Shown: positions 24,384-33,654 of the stretch, piece by piece | How the letters are laid out: each line of letters begins with the position of its first letter | How positions within the stretch are numbered: the stretch's first letter is position 1 | Origin: Mesotoga prima MesG1.Ag.4.2 | Lineage (GTDB): Bacteria; Thermotogota; Thermotogae; Petrotogales; Kosmotogaceae | Assembly: GCF_000147715.2 (NCBI RefSeq) | Contig: NC_017934.1 | Coordinates: forward strand, 992,001-1,056,000 | Direction: 5' to 3' | Length of the DNA stretch: 64,000 nt | Program-made: the position numbers and the translations under genes | The notes under the pieces: generated by a model | The model's input: the letters and a program-made list of their open reading frames with translations, nothing else | What the model was told of the DNA's origin: nothing | Database searches by the model: none

Positions 24384-24848
24384 CAAAAATACCCCCTTTT
24401 CAATGTAGATTTGCTTTTCAGTAAACATCTCCCTGAGACCGCTTAAGTGGTCTGAAAATCCGCGCATTCATCCGAAAATACACCCATTAGTTGGTTTGAC
24501 TCTTGTAATCTGAAGTTAGTTCAACAGAAATCAATGACTTAGTAAGGAATTAGACTTAAAAGAAGAAACATCTCAGTTTTTCAATAAAACAATTCTGCTT
24601 TTTGACTCATACGTAGAAGCTGATTGCCATCTTATTCAAAATACAATTCCTTTGGAAAATGGAAATGATATATGGTGGCTGTGATGGGCTTTTATTATTA
24701 TTATCTTATGAAAACTATCTCCATCTTAATGAGAACAAGTCTTGCTGGCGCTTCTTGTCGAGTGTCGCTCAGCGAAGAGAGACAGTGACAGTTGTCATTA
24801 GTTCTTGGTTTTATCTCAAGGACACCTTATGTAGGCTATCATTCATTT
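24384..24848. other. Gene-free upstream region of the second sugar operon
   Basis: An A+T-rich stretch between the binding-protein start and the small cysteine-rich gene that ends at 24849. I see no supported gene. It contains an operator-like palindrome at 24436-24453 and presumably the operon promoter, although no promoter match is strong. Confidence 0.6.
24436..24453 (-). promoter_or_regulatory. Operator-like inverted repeat AGACC-N8-GGTCT
   Basis: AGACCGCTTAAGTGGTCT pairs at eight of nine positions around a CTTAAG centre, 53 bases upstream of the binding-protein ATG. This size and symmetry fit a LacI- or GntR-type operator (inference). Confidence 0.4.
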
Positions 24849-25052
24849 TTACTTGCTTAGTCTCTCTTCAATACTGCCGTCTGGAAGGACAAAATCCGTC
24901 GAGACCGATAGTAAATCATCTAGGCGAAATCTAGCACATTCTGTCCAATCCTTTTCACAGTACATCTCGATCCATTCCCTGTTGATCTTTCCATTTTCGT
25001 AAGCCCTTACAACTGGACACTCATGATAATTGATGCAATACCCATCCTCCAC
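24849..25052 (-). CDS. Small cysteine-rich protein of unknown function
   Basis: A 67-residue protein starting at GTG 25052. It has four cysteines spaced C6-x5-C12-x19-C32-x6-C39, with CPVVRAYENG and REWIEMYC between them. The spacing suits a zinc site or an iron-sulfur cluster; I do not know a named family. The compositional bias and ordered motif make it more convincing than overlapping frames on the other strand. It stands alone between a transporter operon and a lipoprotein gene. Confidence 0.6.
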   Translation of the reverse strand: MEDGYCINYHECPVVRAYENGKINREWIEMYCEKDWTECARFRLDDLLSVSTDFVLPDGSIEERLSK

Positions 25053-25199
25053 CAGATCACCACCATTCTGTAGTCGTCAATTATGTTATCACAACGCGAG
25101 AAAATTGCAATACCCACCATCTGAGTTTGGTAGTTTGTAATATTCTTTGTATCCGTTATACAATGTTTATTATGAGGATGAAAAAACGGGGGTGATCTA

Positions 25200-26771
25200 A
25201 TGCACAGAAGGCTGTCGTCTTTATTACTAATCTTATGTTTGGTTTTGGTCATTGCACTTTCGGGATGTGTTTTTCGACGGTATTCAGTTGTAGTGAGCTG
25301 TACACCGTTGATTGAAAAGATCGAAGTAGGAAACAGAGAGAGGGAGCTGCCGTACAGCTTTTCTGCCAGAAAGGGACAGAACATAGTTGTAAAGGCACCG
25401 CTCGTTCCCGGATATGACTTTGAAGGTTGGTTGATAAACAATGAACTGAGACAAACGGCGGAGATCGCAGTTGAAATAGAAGAAAACACAACAATTAAAG
25501 CGATATACAGCCCAAGACTTGTTCACGAGATTACGTATGGAGGTTCAGGCTATGAAAATGGGACCGGCCTGGTTGTCGAAAACTCAAATGAGATTTTAAT
25601 AGGAATCACTTCAAGTTCCACCGACAGCTCTCTTATTCTCGAAAACAAAGGCAAGAGTGACTTTTGGATTCCTTTTCTTCAATACGAATCAAATAATTAT
25701 GTTGTGGAACCACAGTTGTGTTATGGAGGAAGCGATGAGGAGTCACTTATGGATACAGTCAGAATTGCTGGCGGTTACGTATCGGCCGGCTGGTCGGACT
25801 CAAGTGATATAGCATATTCCGGAAGCGGTTATCCATATCATGGGGGTACTGACGGATACGTTATTATGATGCACAACGATGGCTCACTCAGATGGCAGAC
25901 TTATATAGGTGGAAGCGGAGACGATGAGATTCGTTCGGTGAATACCACTATAGGCGAGAAGCTTATAATCACAGGGATTACAGGTTCTTCAGACTCGAAT
26001 TTCGCAAACAGCGGCTACCACGGGTCAAAGGATGGTTGGGTAGCGTTGATGAGCTCCAGCGGTACTCTCATCACAGACCTCATTAAGGTCTTTGGTGGCA
26101 GCGCGGAAGACGGTCTTCTCTACGCAATGCAGACAAAGGAAGGTGGATACATCGTCTGCGGATACTCGACTTCTTCCGATGGAGATCTAAATTCACTCAG
26201 CAGATCGACGGGCGAGGACTTGTGGGTTCTCAAACTCGATTCTCAGCTGGAAATTGAATGGCAAGATCTCTTCGGCGGGCAGAACGATGAACGTGCCAAT
26301 GTGATAAAAGAGGTCAACGATGGATATATAGCAGTTGGTTTCACTGAATCTGCCGGAGGCGACATCAATGAGAACAAAGGTGGGAAAGATCTCTGGGTAC
26401 TGAAGTTCTCTTCTGACGGTGATCTAGAGTGGAGCAAGACATATGGCGGAAGTGAGGACGATGAAGGGTTTGACGTCGTTCAAACTGCAGACGGCGGATT
26501 TGCAATATGTGGTTACACTGACTCTTCAGATGGCGATATCCTTCACGAAAATAGAGGTATGAGCGACGTTTGGGTTATAAAGCTCGGGTATGACGGTTAC
26601 TTAGAATGGGAAGCTACTTTTGGCGGGTCCGAAAATGATTTTGCAAGAAGAATAAATGAAACCGAAAAAAGAGAATTGATAGTAATTGGCACAACTTCCT
26701 CATCAGATCGCGATATAAAACGCCCGATACAAGGTCCTTCCGATGCGTGGTTACTGAGGCTTGGAAGATGA
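25200..26771 (+). CDS. Lipoprotein with InlB-like domain and GG-D beta repeats
   Basis: A 523-residue lipoprotein. Signal peptide and lipobox LSGC place the lipid cysteine near residue 22. A 70-residue domain resembling bacterial surface beta-repeats follows (KGQNIVVKAPLVPGYDFEGW). The rest consists of about eight repeats of 45-55 residues of the form YGGSEDDEGFDVVQTADGGF, then ICGYTDSSDGDI and W-V-KL, predicted to build a beta-propeller or solenoid. Such repeats occur in surface proteins of many bacteria. A cell-surface binding role is likely; ligand unknown. Confidence 0.8.
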   Translation: MHRRLSSLLLILCLVLVIALSGCVFRRYSVVVSCTPLIEKIEVGNRERELPYSFSARKGQNIVVKAPLVPGYDFEGWLINNELRQTAEIAVEIEENTTIKAIYSPRLVHEITYGGSGYENGTGLVVENSNEILIGITSSSTDSSLILENKGKSDFWIPFLQYESNNYVVEPQLCYGGSDEESLMDTVRIAGGYVSAGWSDSSDIAYSGSGYPYHGGTDGYVIMMHNDGSLRWQTYIGGSGDDEIRSVNTTIGEKLIITGITGSSDSNFANSGYHGSKDGWVALMSSSGTLITDLIKVFGGSAEDGLLYAMQTKEGGYIVCGYSTSSDGDLNSLSRSTGEDLWVLKLDSQLEIEWQDLFGGQNDERANVIKEVNDGYIAVGFTESAGGDINENKGGKDLWVLKFSSDGDLEWSKTYGGSEDDEGFDVVQTADGGFAICGYTDSSDGDILHENRGMSDVWVIKLGYDGYLEWEATFGGSENDFARRINETEKRELIVIGTTSSSDRDIKRPIQGPSDAWLLRLGR

Positions 26772-26786
26772 GTTCCGTTTGCCGGT

Positions 26787-27461
26787 GTGCTGTTGAAAGC
26801 AGATAATGTTCTTGAAAGCGAGATAATTTCCCTTCTTGAAGAAGGGGAACTATGTCCCGTCTGCAGATCTATGGAGAAATCAGTTGATGGGTGGATAGTC
26901 GGAGCCTTTTCCAACCTTCTTCACAACGAAGGTGCTCGAATGGAATTGAGAAGAAATGGGCTTTGCACAGTTCACTTAAAGAGAATTGTGGAAGTAGCAA
27001 AAGAGAGATCCGAAGTAGGATCCCTTGCAGTCTCGATAATGTTCAAAGAGATTCTTGCTGCTCAAGTTTCGTGGCTTGATGAAAAAGATGTCGGATTCTT
27101 GTCTAGAAAAAAGCCGAAATCTGGGAGCTGCGTTCTGTGTTCCGTGGCCAGTAATAGTGAGAGAATCTATCTTTCTGCCTTCGTGAAGTTTCTTCAAAGA
27201 GATGAAGTACAGAGGTCATATGAGAACTCCAGATCCGTTTTTTGTGTGAATCATTCAAGATACATCATCAAGAATATGAGAAATTCATGCGGCCAGTGGC
27301 TAGCTGGAACCCAAAGAAATAAATATGAGGACCTCACAGCAGAGATGGAAAACTACATTTCTAAACATGATTACAGAAACACAACTCCCGTTGGGCAGGA
27401 AAGACATGCTTGGTTAAACGCATCTAAGTTGATTGGGGAGAGGGATGCAAAAAACAGTTAG
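26787..27461 (+). CDS. DUF6062-like protein with duplicated CxxC/CxxH zinc ligands
   Basis: A 224-residue protein with two similar halves. Half 1 has CPVC (near residue 23) and GLCTVH (near 61); half 2 has CVLC (near 113) and VFCVNH (near 153). Two CxxC plus CxxH sets suggest two zinc sites in a helical protein. It resembles DUF6062 proteins of Firmicutes as I recall them. The start is GTG 26787 or TTG 26793, only 15 bases after the lipoprotein gene. Function unknown. Confidence 0.65.
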   Translation: MLLKADNVLESEIISLLEEGELCPVCRSMEKSVDGWIVGAFSNLLHNEGARMELRRNGLCTVHLKRIVEVAKERSEVGSLAVSIMFKEILAAQVSWLDEKDVGFLSRKKPKSGSCVLCSVASNSERIYLSAFVKFLQRDEVQRSYENSRSVFCVNHSRYIIKNMRNSCGQWLAGTQRNKYEDLTAEMENYISKHDYRNTTPVGQERHAWLNASKLIGERDAKNS

Positions 27462-27618
27462 TGAAAAGAACAAAAGTCAAACCTCACTGGTTCTCTACCG
27501 ATTAAATGATGCAGTGAATTTATTCTGGCCTGTCTTGATCGTTTAGAATTGAGAGCTTCCGGTGTGCACCTTTATTTTCATGTTCTGTATCAGTGATTAT
27601 TCCTCAGTAAACTGAAAA

Positions 27619-27703
27619 GGCCCCTCACGGGGCCAGTTGCAGGAAAGCGCTTCCGTTGGAAGCCTCCGGGGTGACTTTATGCAACTCGGTGCATAGTTTT
27701 TTT
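27619..27703 (+). ncRNA. Riboswitch-like structured element with terminator
   Basis: GGCCCC-TCAC-GGGGCC (27619-27634) is followed by AGTTGCA (27635-27641), hairpin GCTTCC-GTT-GGAAGC (27649-27663), CTCCGGGGTGAC, and TGCAACT (27680-27686) that can close on AGTTGCA. A second pairing, TATGCA-ACTCGG-TGCATA (27678-27695) followed by seven T, is a terminator and shares bases with TGCAACT, so the two structures exclude each other. The class is unidentified. No gene begins within 450 bases. Confidence 0.5.
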
Positions 27704-28103
27704 GCTTTTGCCTTTCAAAGGTTCTTGTCGAATCCTTCTAGTACAGTTCTTCACTCTGGAAGTCTCTCTTCCTGTTTAATCTTGTGGCGACAGGAATTAC
27801 TGAGAGCCCCCAAGGCGAACTCTTAATCACAAGCCGAGCGACGCTTTAAAAAGTCATGAGTAGATCTCTTTGCTGAAGTTTCTATATTTACTACCATAGT
27901 AAAAATATTCTTTGTTTTCAGGGATAATTATATCTATCTTTTTAAATATGATCTATATATTCATACTATAACCAGAAAAATTGATTTTGTCAAGTCACAA
28001 ATTCAATAGTAATATGTAATTATTTAAATATTTCTTGATGCATATTCTCAAGAATTGGATATATATCTTATCCGTGAAGGTCGGCGAATCGCAACTTTTC
28101 CCT

Positions 28104-28119
28104 AGTAACATTTGTTACT
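28104..28119 (+). promoter_or_regulatory. HcpR-like operator GTAAC-N4-GTTAC
   Basis: AGTAACATTTGTTACT is an inverted repeat with a two-base centre. Its core GTAACATTTGTTAC fits the GTAAC-N4-GTTAC consensus recalled for HcpR, a Crp/Fnr-family regulator of nitrosative-stress genes, in clostridia and Thermotogales. It lies 57 bases upstream of the hemerythrin/PAS gene. Confidence 0.5.
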
Positions 28120-28175
28120 GCTGTAAATAAAGATTCGGGATAGGCTCTTTATGAAGACAATGAGGAGGTGAAATG

Positions 28176-29366
28176 ATGAGTGAGCTTTTCAACAAAGAAG
28201 AGTTTCTTAAAGGATTGATCAGAAGGCTTCATGAAGCGCCCGATAAGCTTGAGAACATTAGAGAAGATTTCGTGAGAGTAGTGAGAGAGCTGACACCTGT
28301 AGAAATAGCACAGGTCGAGCAGAAACTTGTGGAGGAAGGTATGCCTCCCGAGAGCATCCAGCTCATGTGCAACATCCATCTTGATGTATTCAAGGAGGCT
28401 CTGGACGAAGACAGTCTTGATGTTGGCTCCTGGCATCCTCTTCACATATTGATTGAAGAACACCGCGATATTCTTAACAGGACGAAGGAATTGAGAGATT
28501 TGACCGGGAAGATTATTTCTGGAAATTACGATGGCGAAGACATAAGAAGGCTTCAATCTTCAATACAATATCTCGATAGTTTAGAGGCATATTTTTCCAA
28601 AGAGGAGAATGTGCTTTTTCCCTATCTTGAAAGGCACGGTCTGGTTCAACCTCCTGCGATCATGTGGAAGGAACATGACGAAGTTAGAAACCTACGAAAG
28701 AAGATGAAAATCGAATATGAGAACCTAAAGAATGGAGACCCAAATAAGGTAAACGAGCTCGCAATAACAATTAGCGAACTCTTCACAAATCACATCTACA
28801 AGGAACACAAGATTCTCTTTCCTTCGGCGCTTAAGCTGCTTTCAAATAATGAGTGGGAATCTATTCGAGTGGAGTTCGATGAAATAGGGTACTTTTCATT
28901 TGAGCCGATGCCCTTCGTTTCCTCTGAAGAAGTATCAAAAAACAATGGTGTTGAAGGGTTAGTAAATCTTGGAAGTGGTTTTCTGAAGGTAGATCAGTTA
29001 CTCTTGATGTTGAACACCCTTCCTTTTGATATTACTTTCGTTGATGAAAACGACACTGTCCGGTATTTCAGTGAAAGGAAGGAGAGAATCTTCGCTAGAA
29101 CTAGAGCAATAATCGGTAGAAAGGTTCAGAACTGTCATCCGCAGAAAAGCGCTCACGTTGTGACCAGGATCCTTGAAGATTTCAAGAATGGGGTGCGTGA
29201 TATTGCAGAATTCTGGCTTAATCTTGGACCAAAGATTGTTCACATAAGATATTTCGCTCTGAGGGACAGATCAGGAAAATATGCGGGAACACTGGAAGTG
29301 ACTCAGGAGATCTCTTCTATAAAGGCGCTTGAAGGAGAGAAGAGAATTTATGATCCTCTTGATTAG
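28176..29366 (+). CDS. DUF438-hemerythrin-PAS protein
   Basis: A 396-residue cytoplasmic sensor-like protein. Residues 1-75 match DUF438; residues 85-235 form a hemerythrin domain with iron ligands spread over HPLHILIEEH, SKEENVLFPY, KEHDEV and HIYKEHKILFP; residues 265-385 form a PAS domain (LNTLPFDITFVDENDTVRYF) ending in TLEVTQEISSI. The family binds O2 or NO at a di-iron site. ATG 28176 has better spacing from GGAGG than ATG 28173. The upstream HcpR-like site supports a role in NO or oxygen stress. Confidence 0.85.
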   Translation: MSELFNKEEFLKGLIRRLHEAPDKLENIREDFVRVVRELTPVEIAQVEQKLVEEGMPPESIQLMCNIHLDVFKEALDEDSLDVGSWHPLHILIEEHRDILNRTKELRDLTGKIISGNYDGEDIRRLQSSIQYLDSLEAYFSKEENVLFPYLERHGLVQPPAIMWKEHDEVRNLRKKMKIEYENLKNGDPNKVNELAITISELFTNHIYKEHKILFPSALKLLSNNEWESIRVEFDEIGYFSFEPMPFVSSEEVSKNNGVEGLVNLGSGFLKVDQLLLMLNTLPFDITFVDENDTVRYFSERKERIFARTRAIIGRKVQNCHPQKSAHVVTRILEDFKNGVRDIAEFWLNLGPKIVHIRYFALRDRSGKYAGTLEVTQEISSIKALEGEKRIYDPLD

Positions 29367-29457
29367 CTAAAAATCGACTAAATCGAAAACCCCATGCAGA
29401 TATTGTAGAATAGAATGTACTTACCATTATCTTCATCTTGCTTTCGGAGGTATTGTT

Positions 29458-30585
29458 ATGATTCGGAGAGAAATGGGAAAGACTGGAGAAAAGGTATCTG
29501 CCTTGGGTTTTGGTTGTATGAGACTTCCAACGCGTGACGATCAATCAATAGACGTGGATGAAGCCACAAGAATGTTGAGATTTGCTATAGATAACGGTGT
29601 TGACTATGTCGATACTGCGTGGGGATATCACAACGGACAAAGTGAACCCTTTGTAGGCAGTGCTCTTCAAGATGGTTACAGAGATAAGGTAAATCTTGCT
29701 ACAAAGTTGCCCAGCTGGCTTATCAAGTGTAGAGAAGATATGGACTACTATTTGAATGAGCAACTCAGGAGATTGAGAACAGATGTAATTGATTTCTATC
29801 TAATCCACGCGTTGAACAGAAGATACTGGAAGAATCTCAAGGAACACGACATATTCGAGTTCATGGATTCTGCTCTTGCCAGTGGAAGGATCAGACACAT
29901 AGGGTTTTCCTTTCATGATACTCTTGATGTCTTTAAGGAAATCATCGATTCTTACGGCTGGGAGTTCTGCCAGATTCAGTACAATTTCGTAGATACGGAG
30001 CACCAGGCCGGTCTAGAAGGTTTGAAATATGCTGCCGATAAGGGAATCGGAGTAGCTGTTATGGAACCTCTTCGGGGTGGAAAGCTTGCCACGAATGTAA
30101 GAGATGACATTCTTTCGATTTGGACGTCCTCGGGAATCGATCGGACGCCGGCCGCCTGGGCGTTGAGATGGGTCTGGAACGACCCGGATGTAGGTGTTGT
30201 TCTGAGCGGGATGTCGACTATGGACCAGGTAAGGGAAAACATTGAGACAGCAAGAGAAGCAAGTCCTAATTCAATGAGCTCTTCTGAACTGGCTATTGTT
30301 GATAGAGTCAGGGAGGAGTACAAAAAGAGGATAAAAGTGAGCTGTACGGGTTGCAGCTACTGCATGCCTTGTCCCAGTGGAGTAGCGATCCCAACTTGTT
30401 TTGATTTCTTCAATGACGCGTACATGTTTGACAGCATAGAGGATCATAAAAAAGCTTACTTGAGATCTGTCAAGAAAGAGAACAGAGCTTCACTTTGTGT
30501 CGAGTGTGGACGGTGTGAAGAGCTTTGCCCTCAGAACATTCCTATAATTGAACAACTTAAGGAAGTCTCTTCACTATTTGAATAA
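29458..30585 (+). CDS. Aldo/keto reductase with C-terminal ferredoxin domain (1)
   Basis: A 375-residue protein: an aldo/keto reductase barrel (residues 1-275, MGKTGEKVSALGFGCMRLPT, YVDTAWGYHNGQSE, with the family tyrosine) and a C-terminal iron-sulfur segment with CTGCSYCMPCPSG and CVECGRCEELCPQNI. Such fusions probably couple NAD(P)H-linked carbonyl reduction to ferredoxin-type electrons. CGGAGG precedes the ATG. A second family member is at 51160. It sits between the hemerythrin/PAS gene and glmU; substrate unknown. Confidence 0.88.
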   Translation: MIRREMGKTGEKVSALGFGCMRLPTRDDQSIDVDEATRMLRFAIDNGVDYVDTAWGYHNGQSEPFVGSALQDGYRDKVNLATKLPSWLIKCREDMDYYLNEQLRRLRTDVIDFYLIHALNRRYWKNLKEHDIFEFMDSALASGRIRHIGFSFHDTLDVFKEIIDSYGWEFCQIQYNFVDTEHQAGLEGLKYAADKGIGVAVMEPLRGGKLATNVRDDILSIWTSSGIDRTPAAWALRWVWNDPDVGVVLSGMSTMDQVRENIETAREASPNSMSSSELAIVDRVREEYKKRIKVSCTGCSYCMPCPSGVAIPTCFDFFNDAYMFDSIEDHKKAYLRSVKKENRASLCVECGRCEELCPQNIPIIEQLKEVSSLFE

Positions 30586-30697
30586 CTGCAAAAGGATCAG
30601 TGCTGTGTTTGTGTCTGTACTCTGCCTTTTTCAGCTCGAGTGCTATATAATAATCCCGTGAACGAAATGAAAAAACCTGTCGGGGAGGTTGTACTAA

Positions 30698-32047
30698 ATG
30701 ACTGGAATTGTGCTGGCCGCTGGCCAGGGAAAGAGAATGAAATCAAGATTCCCGAAAGTGGTTCACAAGATTCTTGATCGGCCAATGGTAAACTGGGTCA
30801 TTTCAGCGCTCAGACAGGCCGGTTCAGACAGAATCGTTGTGGTCACCGGTTTCGAGGCTGCTATGGTTGAAGCCGTTCTTGACAAGGATATCATTTCTGT
30901 TAGGCAGACCCCTCAACTCGGCACGGGGCACGCCGTAATGACGGCGCTCGATTATCTCGACGATGAAGACATCGTTGTCATTGCTGGAGATGAGCCGCTT
31001 GTCTTACCATCGACATTGAAAAAGCTTGTTTCAAGGAGGATTGAAGGGGATTTTGATGTTGTCTTCCTTACTATGAAGCCTGCCGATCCGACGGGATATG
31101 GAAGAGTCGTTAAAGACGGCAAAAAGATAAAAATAGTGGAACACAGGGATGCCGATTCGGAAACAAGAATGATTGATGAAGTAAATTCCGCTATATATGC
31201 TTTTAAGGGGAGTTTTCTGAGTTCAGCAATCAAGAGTTTGTCCAACAATAACGATCAGAATGAGTACTATCTCACGGATACGATTTCGCTTGCCGATAAA
31301 GCGGATACTATAGTTGTTGAAAATGCTCAGGAAGTTCTTGGTGTTAATGACAGAATTCAGCTGGCCGAGATAAATAAGATTGCTCAGAAAAGAATCAATG
31401 TAGAACATATGAGAAACGGGGTCACGATAGTCGATCCTGACACCTGTTACATCGGTCCAGAAGTTGAGATCGGTGCTGACACTGTTATTGAACCCATGGT
31501 TTTTCTTTCAGGAAAGACGCGAATCGGAAACTGCTGTTCTATTGGGCCGTTAACAAGAATTGATAGCTCAGTTATCGGAGACGATGTTGAGATATTGCGT
31601 TCTGAAGTATCGAATGCAGAGGTTCATTCTGGCGCAAGAGTCGGGCCTTTTTCCAGGTTAAGACCCGGGGCTGTAGTAATGAATGAAGCACATGTCGGCA
31701 ACTTTGTGGAGCTGAAGAAGACGATTCTTGGCAGGGGATCAAAAGCACAGCATCTGACATATCTTGGTGATACTGATGTGGGTGAGGGTGTAAATATCGG
31801 TGCCGGAACGATAACGTGTAATTATGATGGGAAGAGGAAACACAGGACAGAGATCGGAGATGGGGCATTCATTGGCAGCAATACTTCGCTTGTCGCCCCG
31901 GTAAGAATTGGAAAAAACTCTGTGACTGCTGCCGGTTCAGCGATAACCGAGGATGTTCCGCCCGACTCACTCGCATTCGGTAGAGCGAGGCAAGTCGTCA
32001 AAGAGGGGAAGTATTCAAAAAATAGAGGGCAGGAGGAGAACAGCTGA
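30698..32047 (+). CDS. glmU: Bifunctional N-acetylglucosamine-1-phosphate uridyltransferase/acetyltransferase
   Basis: A 449-residue two-domain enzyme that makes UDP-GlcNAc for peptidoglycan. The N-terminal uridyltransferase has [15 protein letters not shown] (residues 6-20) and QLGTGHAV; the C-terminal half is a left-handed beta helix of hexapeptide repeats with the acetyltransferase end [28 protein letters not shown] precedes the ATG. The stop overlaps the prs start by one base. The gene leads glmU-prs-rplY-pth. Confidence 0.95.
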   Translation: MTGIVLAAGQGKRMKSRFPKVVHKILDRPMVNWVISALRQAGSDRIVVVTGFEAAMVEAVLDKDIISVRQTPQLGTGHAVMTALDYLDDEDIVVIAGDEPLVLPSTLKKLVSRRIEGDFDVVFLTMKPADPTGYGRVVKDGKKIKIVEHRDADSETRMIDEVNSAIYAFKGSFLSSAIKSLSNNNDQNEYYLTDTISLADKADTIVVENAQEVLGVNDRIQLAEINKIAQKRINVEHMRNGVTIVDPDTCYIGPEVEIGADTVIEPMVFLSGKTRIGNCCSIGPLTRIDSSVIGDDVEILRSEVSNAEVHSGARVGPFSRLRPGAVVMNEAHVGNFVELKKTILGRGSKAQHLTYLGDTDVGEGVNIGAGTITCNYDGKRKHRTEIGDGAFIGSNTSLVAPVRIGKNSVTAAGSAITEDVPPDSLAFGRARQVVKEGKYSKNRGQEENS

Positions 32048-32994
32048 TGCCGTATCAGACTAACGAGATGAAAGTATTCGCTGGCTCTGCGAGTCTACCG
32101 CTTGCAGAGAAAATCTCAAATTACTTGGGAATCAGACTCGGAGACTGCAGGACAAAGAGATTTGCGGACGGAGAGATCAATCTGAAAATTGATGAGACTG
32201 TAAGGGGCCATGATGTATACATAATTCAATCCACATGCAGTCCTGCGAACGAGAATCTGATGGAGCTCCTAATAATGATAGATGCCTTCAGGAGAGCTTC
32301 CGCTCATTCTATTTCGGCCGTAATCCCCTACTATGGATATGCGAGACAAGATAGAAAGGCTAGAGGTCGGGATCCTATAACTGCTAAACTTGTGGCAAAT
32401 CTTCTCACGACTTCAGGAGCAAGCCGTTTAATAACTATCGATTTGCATGCAGAACAGATACAGGGGTTCTTCGATATACCCGTAGACAACCTCTGGTCTT
32501 TCCCTGCATTCCTGAAGTTCTTCAGTCAGAGTGACTTTGATCGAAATGAGATGGCGGTGATTTCACCGGACATTGGTGGAGTAAAACGCGCAAGCAAATT
32601 TGCTGCAAAGCTAGGTGTACCGCTGGCAATTTTGGACAAGAGGAGACCCAAAGACAACGTTGCGGAAATGGTTCACATAATCGGCGATGTTGAGGGAAAG
32701 ACAGCAATAATCTTTGATGATATAATTGACACCGGTCGTTCACTAGTCGAAGCGGCGAAGATGCTAAAATCCAACGGCGCCGATAAGATATTTGCGTGTG
32801 CGACTCATGGAGTTTTTTCCGGTGATGCTAAGAAGATCATTGCCGAGTCAACGATTGAGAAGGTCTTCATAACAGACACGATTTACCATGATGACCTTCC
32901 CGACAACATAATGATGTTATCCATCGCGCCGCTTCTGGCGGAGGCATTGACTCGTGTAAGAAAAAATCTTTCGGTGAGTATTTTGTTCAGATAG
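32047..32994 (+). CDS. prs: Ribose-phosphate pyrophosphokinase
   Basis: A 315-residue enzyme that makes PRPP from ribose 5-phosphate and ATP for nucleotide, histidine and tryptophan synthesis. Key motifs are QDRKARGRDPITAK, DLHAEQIQGFFDIPVDNL and the PRPP loop IFDDIIDTGRSLVEAAKML. Length fits class I Prs. The ATG overlaps the glmU stop by one base, implying coupling, and rplY follows after 13 bases. Confidence 0.95.
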   Translation: MPYQTNEMKVFAGSASLPLAEKISNYLGIRLGDCRTKRFADGEINLKIDETVRGHDVYIIQSTCSPANENLMELLIMIDAFRRASAHSISAVIPYYGYARQDRKARGRDPITAKLVANLLTTSGASRLITIDLHAEQIQGFFDIPVDNLWSFPAFLKFFSQSDFDRNEMAVISPDIGGVKRASKFAAKLGVPLAILDKRRPKDNVAEMVHIIGDVEGKTAIIFDDIIDTGRSLVEAAKMLKSNGADKIFACATHGVFSGDAKKIIAESTIEKVFITDTIYHDDLPDNIMMLSIAPLLAEALTRVRKNLSVSILFR

Positions 32995-33007
32995 AGGAGG
33001 GAAACAA

Positions 33008-33652
33008 ATGCACGAAATAAATCTCGTTGCTGAACTTCGCAACGGTGAAATGAAAGCAAGGAGCCTGCTGAACCAAGGGAAGATTCCCGCGGTAGTTTAT
33101 GGTCCTGAACTGGAGACAGTTCCTGTTAGTCTGGATAAGGTAGAGATCTTGAGAATCATGAACAGGATTGCCGAGACTACCTCGGTGGTTATTTCTATCG
33201 ATGGAAAGGAATATCATACCTTTCTCAAGGGTGTTCAGAGAGATAAAGTAACTGACTCGGTCATTCATCTAGACTTCTACGTTCCTTCCAGCGGTCACAA
33301 GATGGAACTCCGAATTCCGATAAGATTGAAGGGTACCCCGATAGGCGTTGAAAAAGGTGGAATAGTTGATCATATCATCAATGAACTACCCGTTTCGGTT
33401 CTCCCAAAGGATATTGTGGAAGAGATCATTGTTGATGTAAGTTCCTTTGATGTTGGCCATGTTCTGCGAGTTGGAGATCTTGAGATTCCCGAGGGAATAA
33501 AACCTTTGCTTGACGATGAAGACGCGATCATGCTCATAGCCCTTCCGAGAGCGGCAAAGGAAGTCGAAGAGGAAGAAGTCGAAGAGATTGAAGAGGGTGT
33601 TGAGCCCGAGGTAATAAACAAGGGTAAGAAGGAAGAGGAAGAAGAGGAGTAA
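33008..33652 (+). CDS. rplY: Ribosomal protein L25 (TL5/CTC type) with acidic tail
   Basis: A 214-residue L25 of the two-domain CTC/TL5 type, which binds 5S rRNA. The N-terminal half has RSLLNQGKIPAVVYGPELET and HLDFY; the C-terminal domain has PIRLKGTPIGVEKGGIVDHI. The tail of about 30 residues is dominated by Glu, like the S6 protein in this window. AGGAGG precedes the ATG. It lies between prs and pth in the common order. Confidence 0.93.
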   Translation: MHEINLVAELRNGEMKARSLLNQGKIPAVVYGPELETVPVSLDKVEILRIMNRIAETTSVVISIDGKEYHTFLKGVQRDKVTDSVIHLDFYVPSSGHKMELRIPIRLKGTPIGVEKGGIVDHIINELPVSVLPKDIVEEIIVDVSSFDVGHVLRVGDLEIPEGIKPLLDDEDAIMLIALPRAAKEVEEEEVEEIEEGVEPEVINKGKKEEEEEE

Positions 33653-33654
33653 GA

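Larger units (their letters stand above)
27462..28172. other. 710-bp non-coding region with a structured RNA candidate and an HcpR-like site
   Basis: No gene is supported. The left part contains the hairpin-rich element at 27619-27703; the middle is A+T-rich; the right end has an inverted repeat at 28104-28119 and the ribosome binding site of the hemerythrin/PAS gene. Further short complementarities occur near 27800-27850. Confidence 0.65.

Noticed and set aside
24659-24934. 91-codon plus-strand frame
   Set aside because: Low-complexity start, no binding site, and overlap with the better supported cysteine-rich gene on the other strand.
27619-27703. Cyclic-di-GMP or cobalamin riboswitch
   Set aside because: Some short strings looked similar (AAGCCTCCGG, GCAACT), but the full consensus layout of either class is not met.
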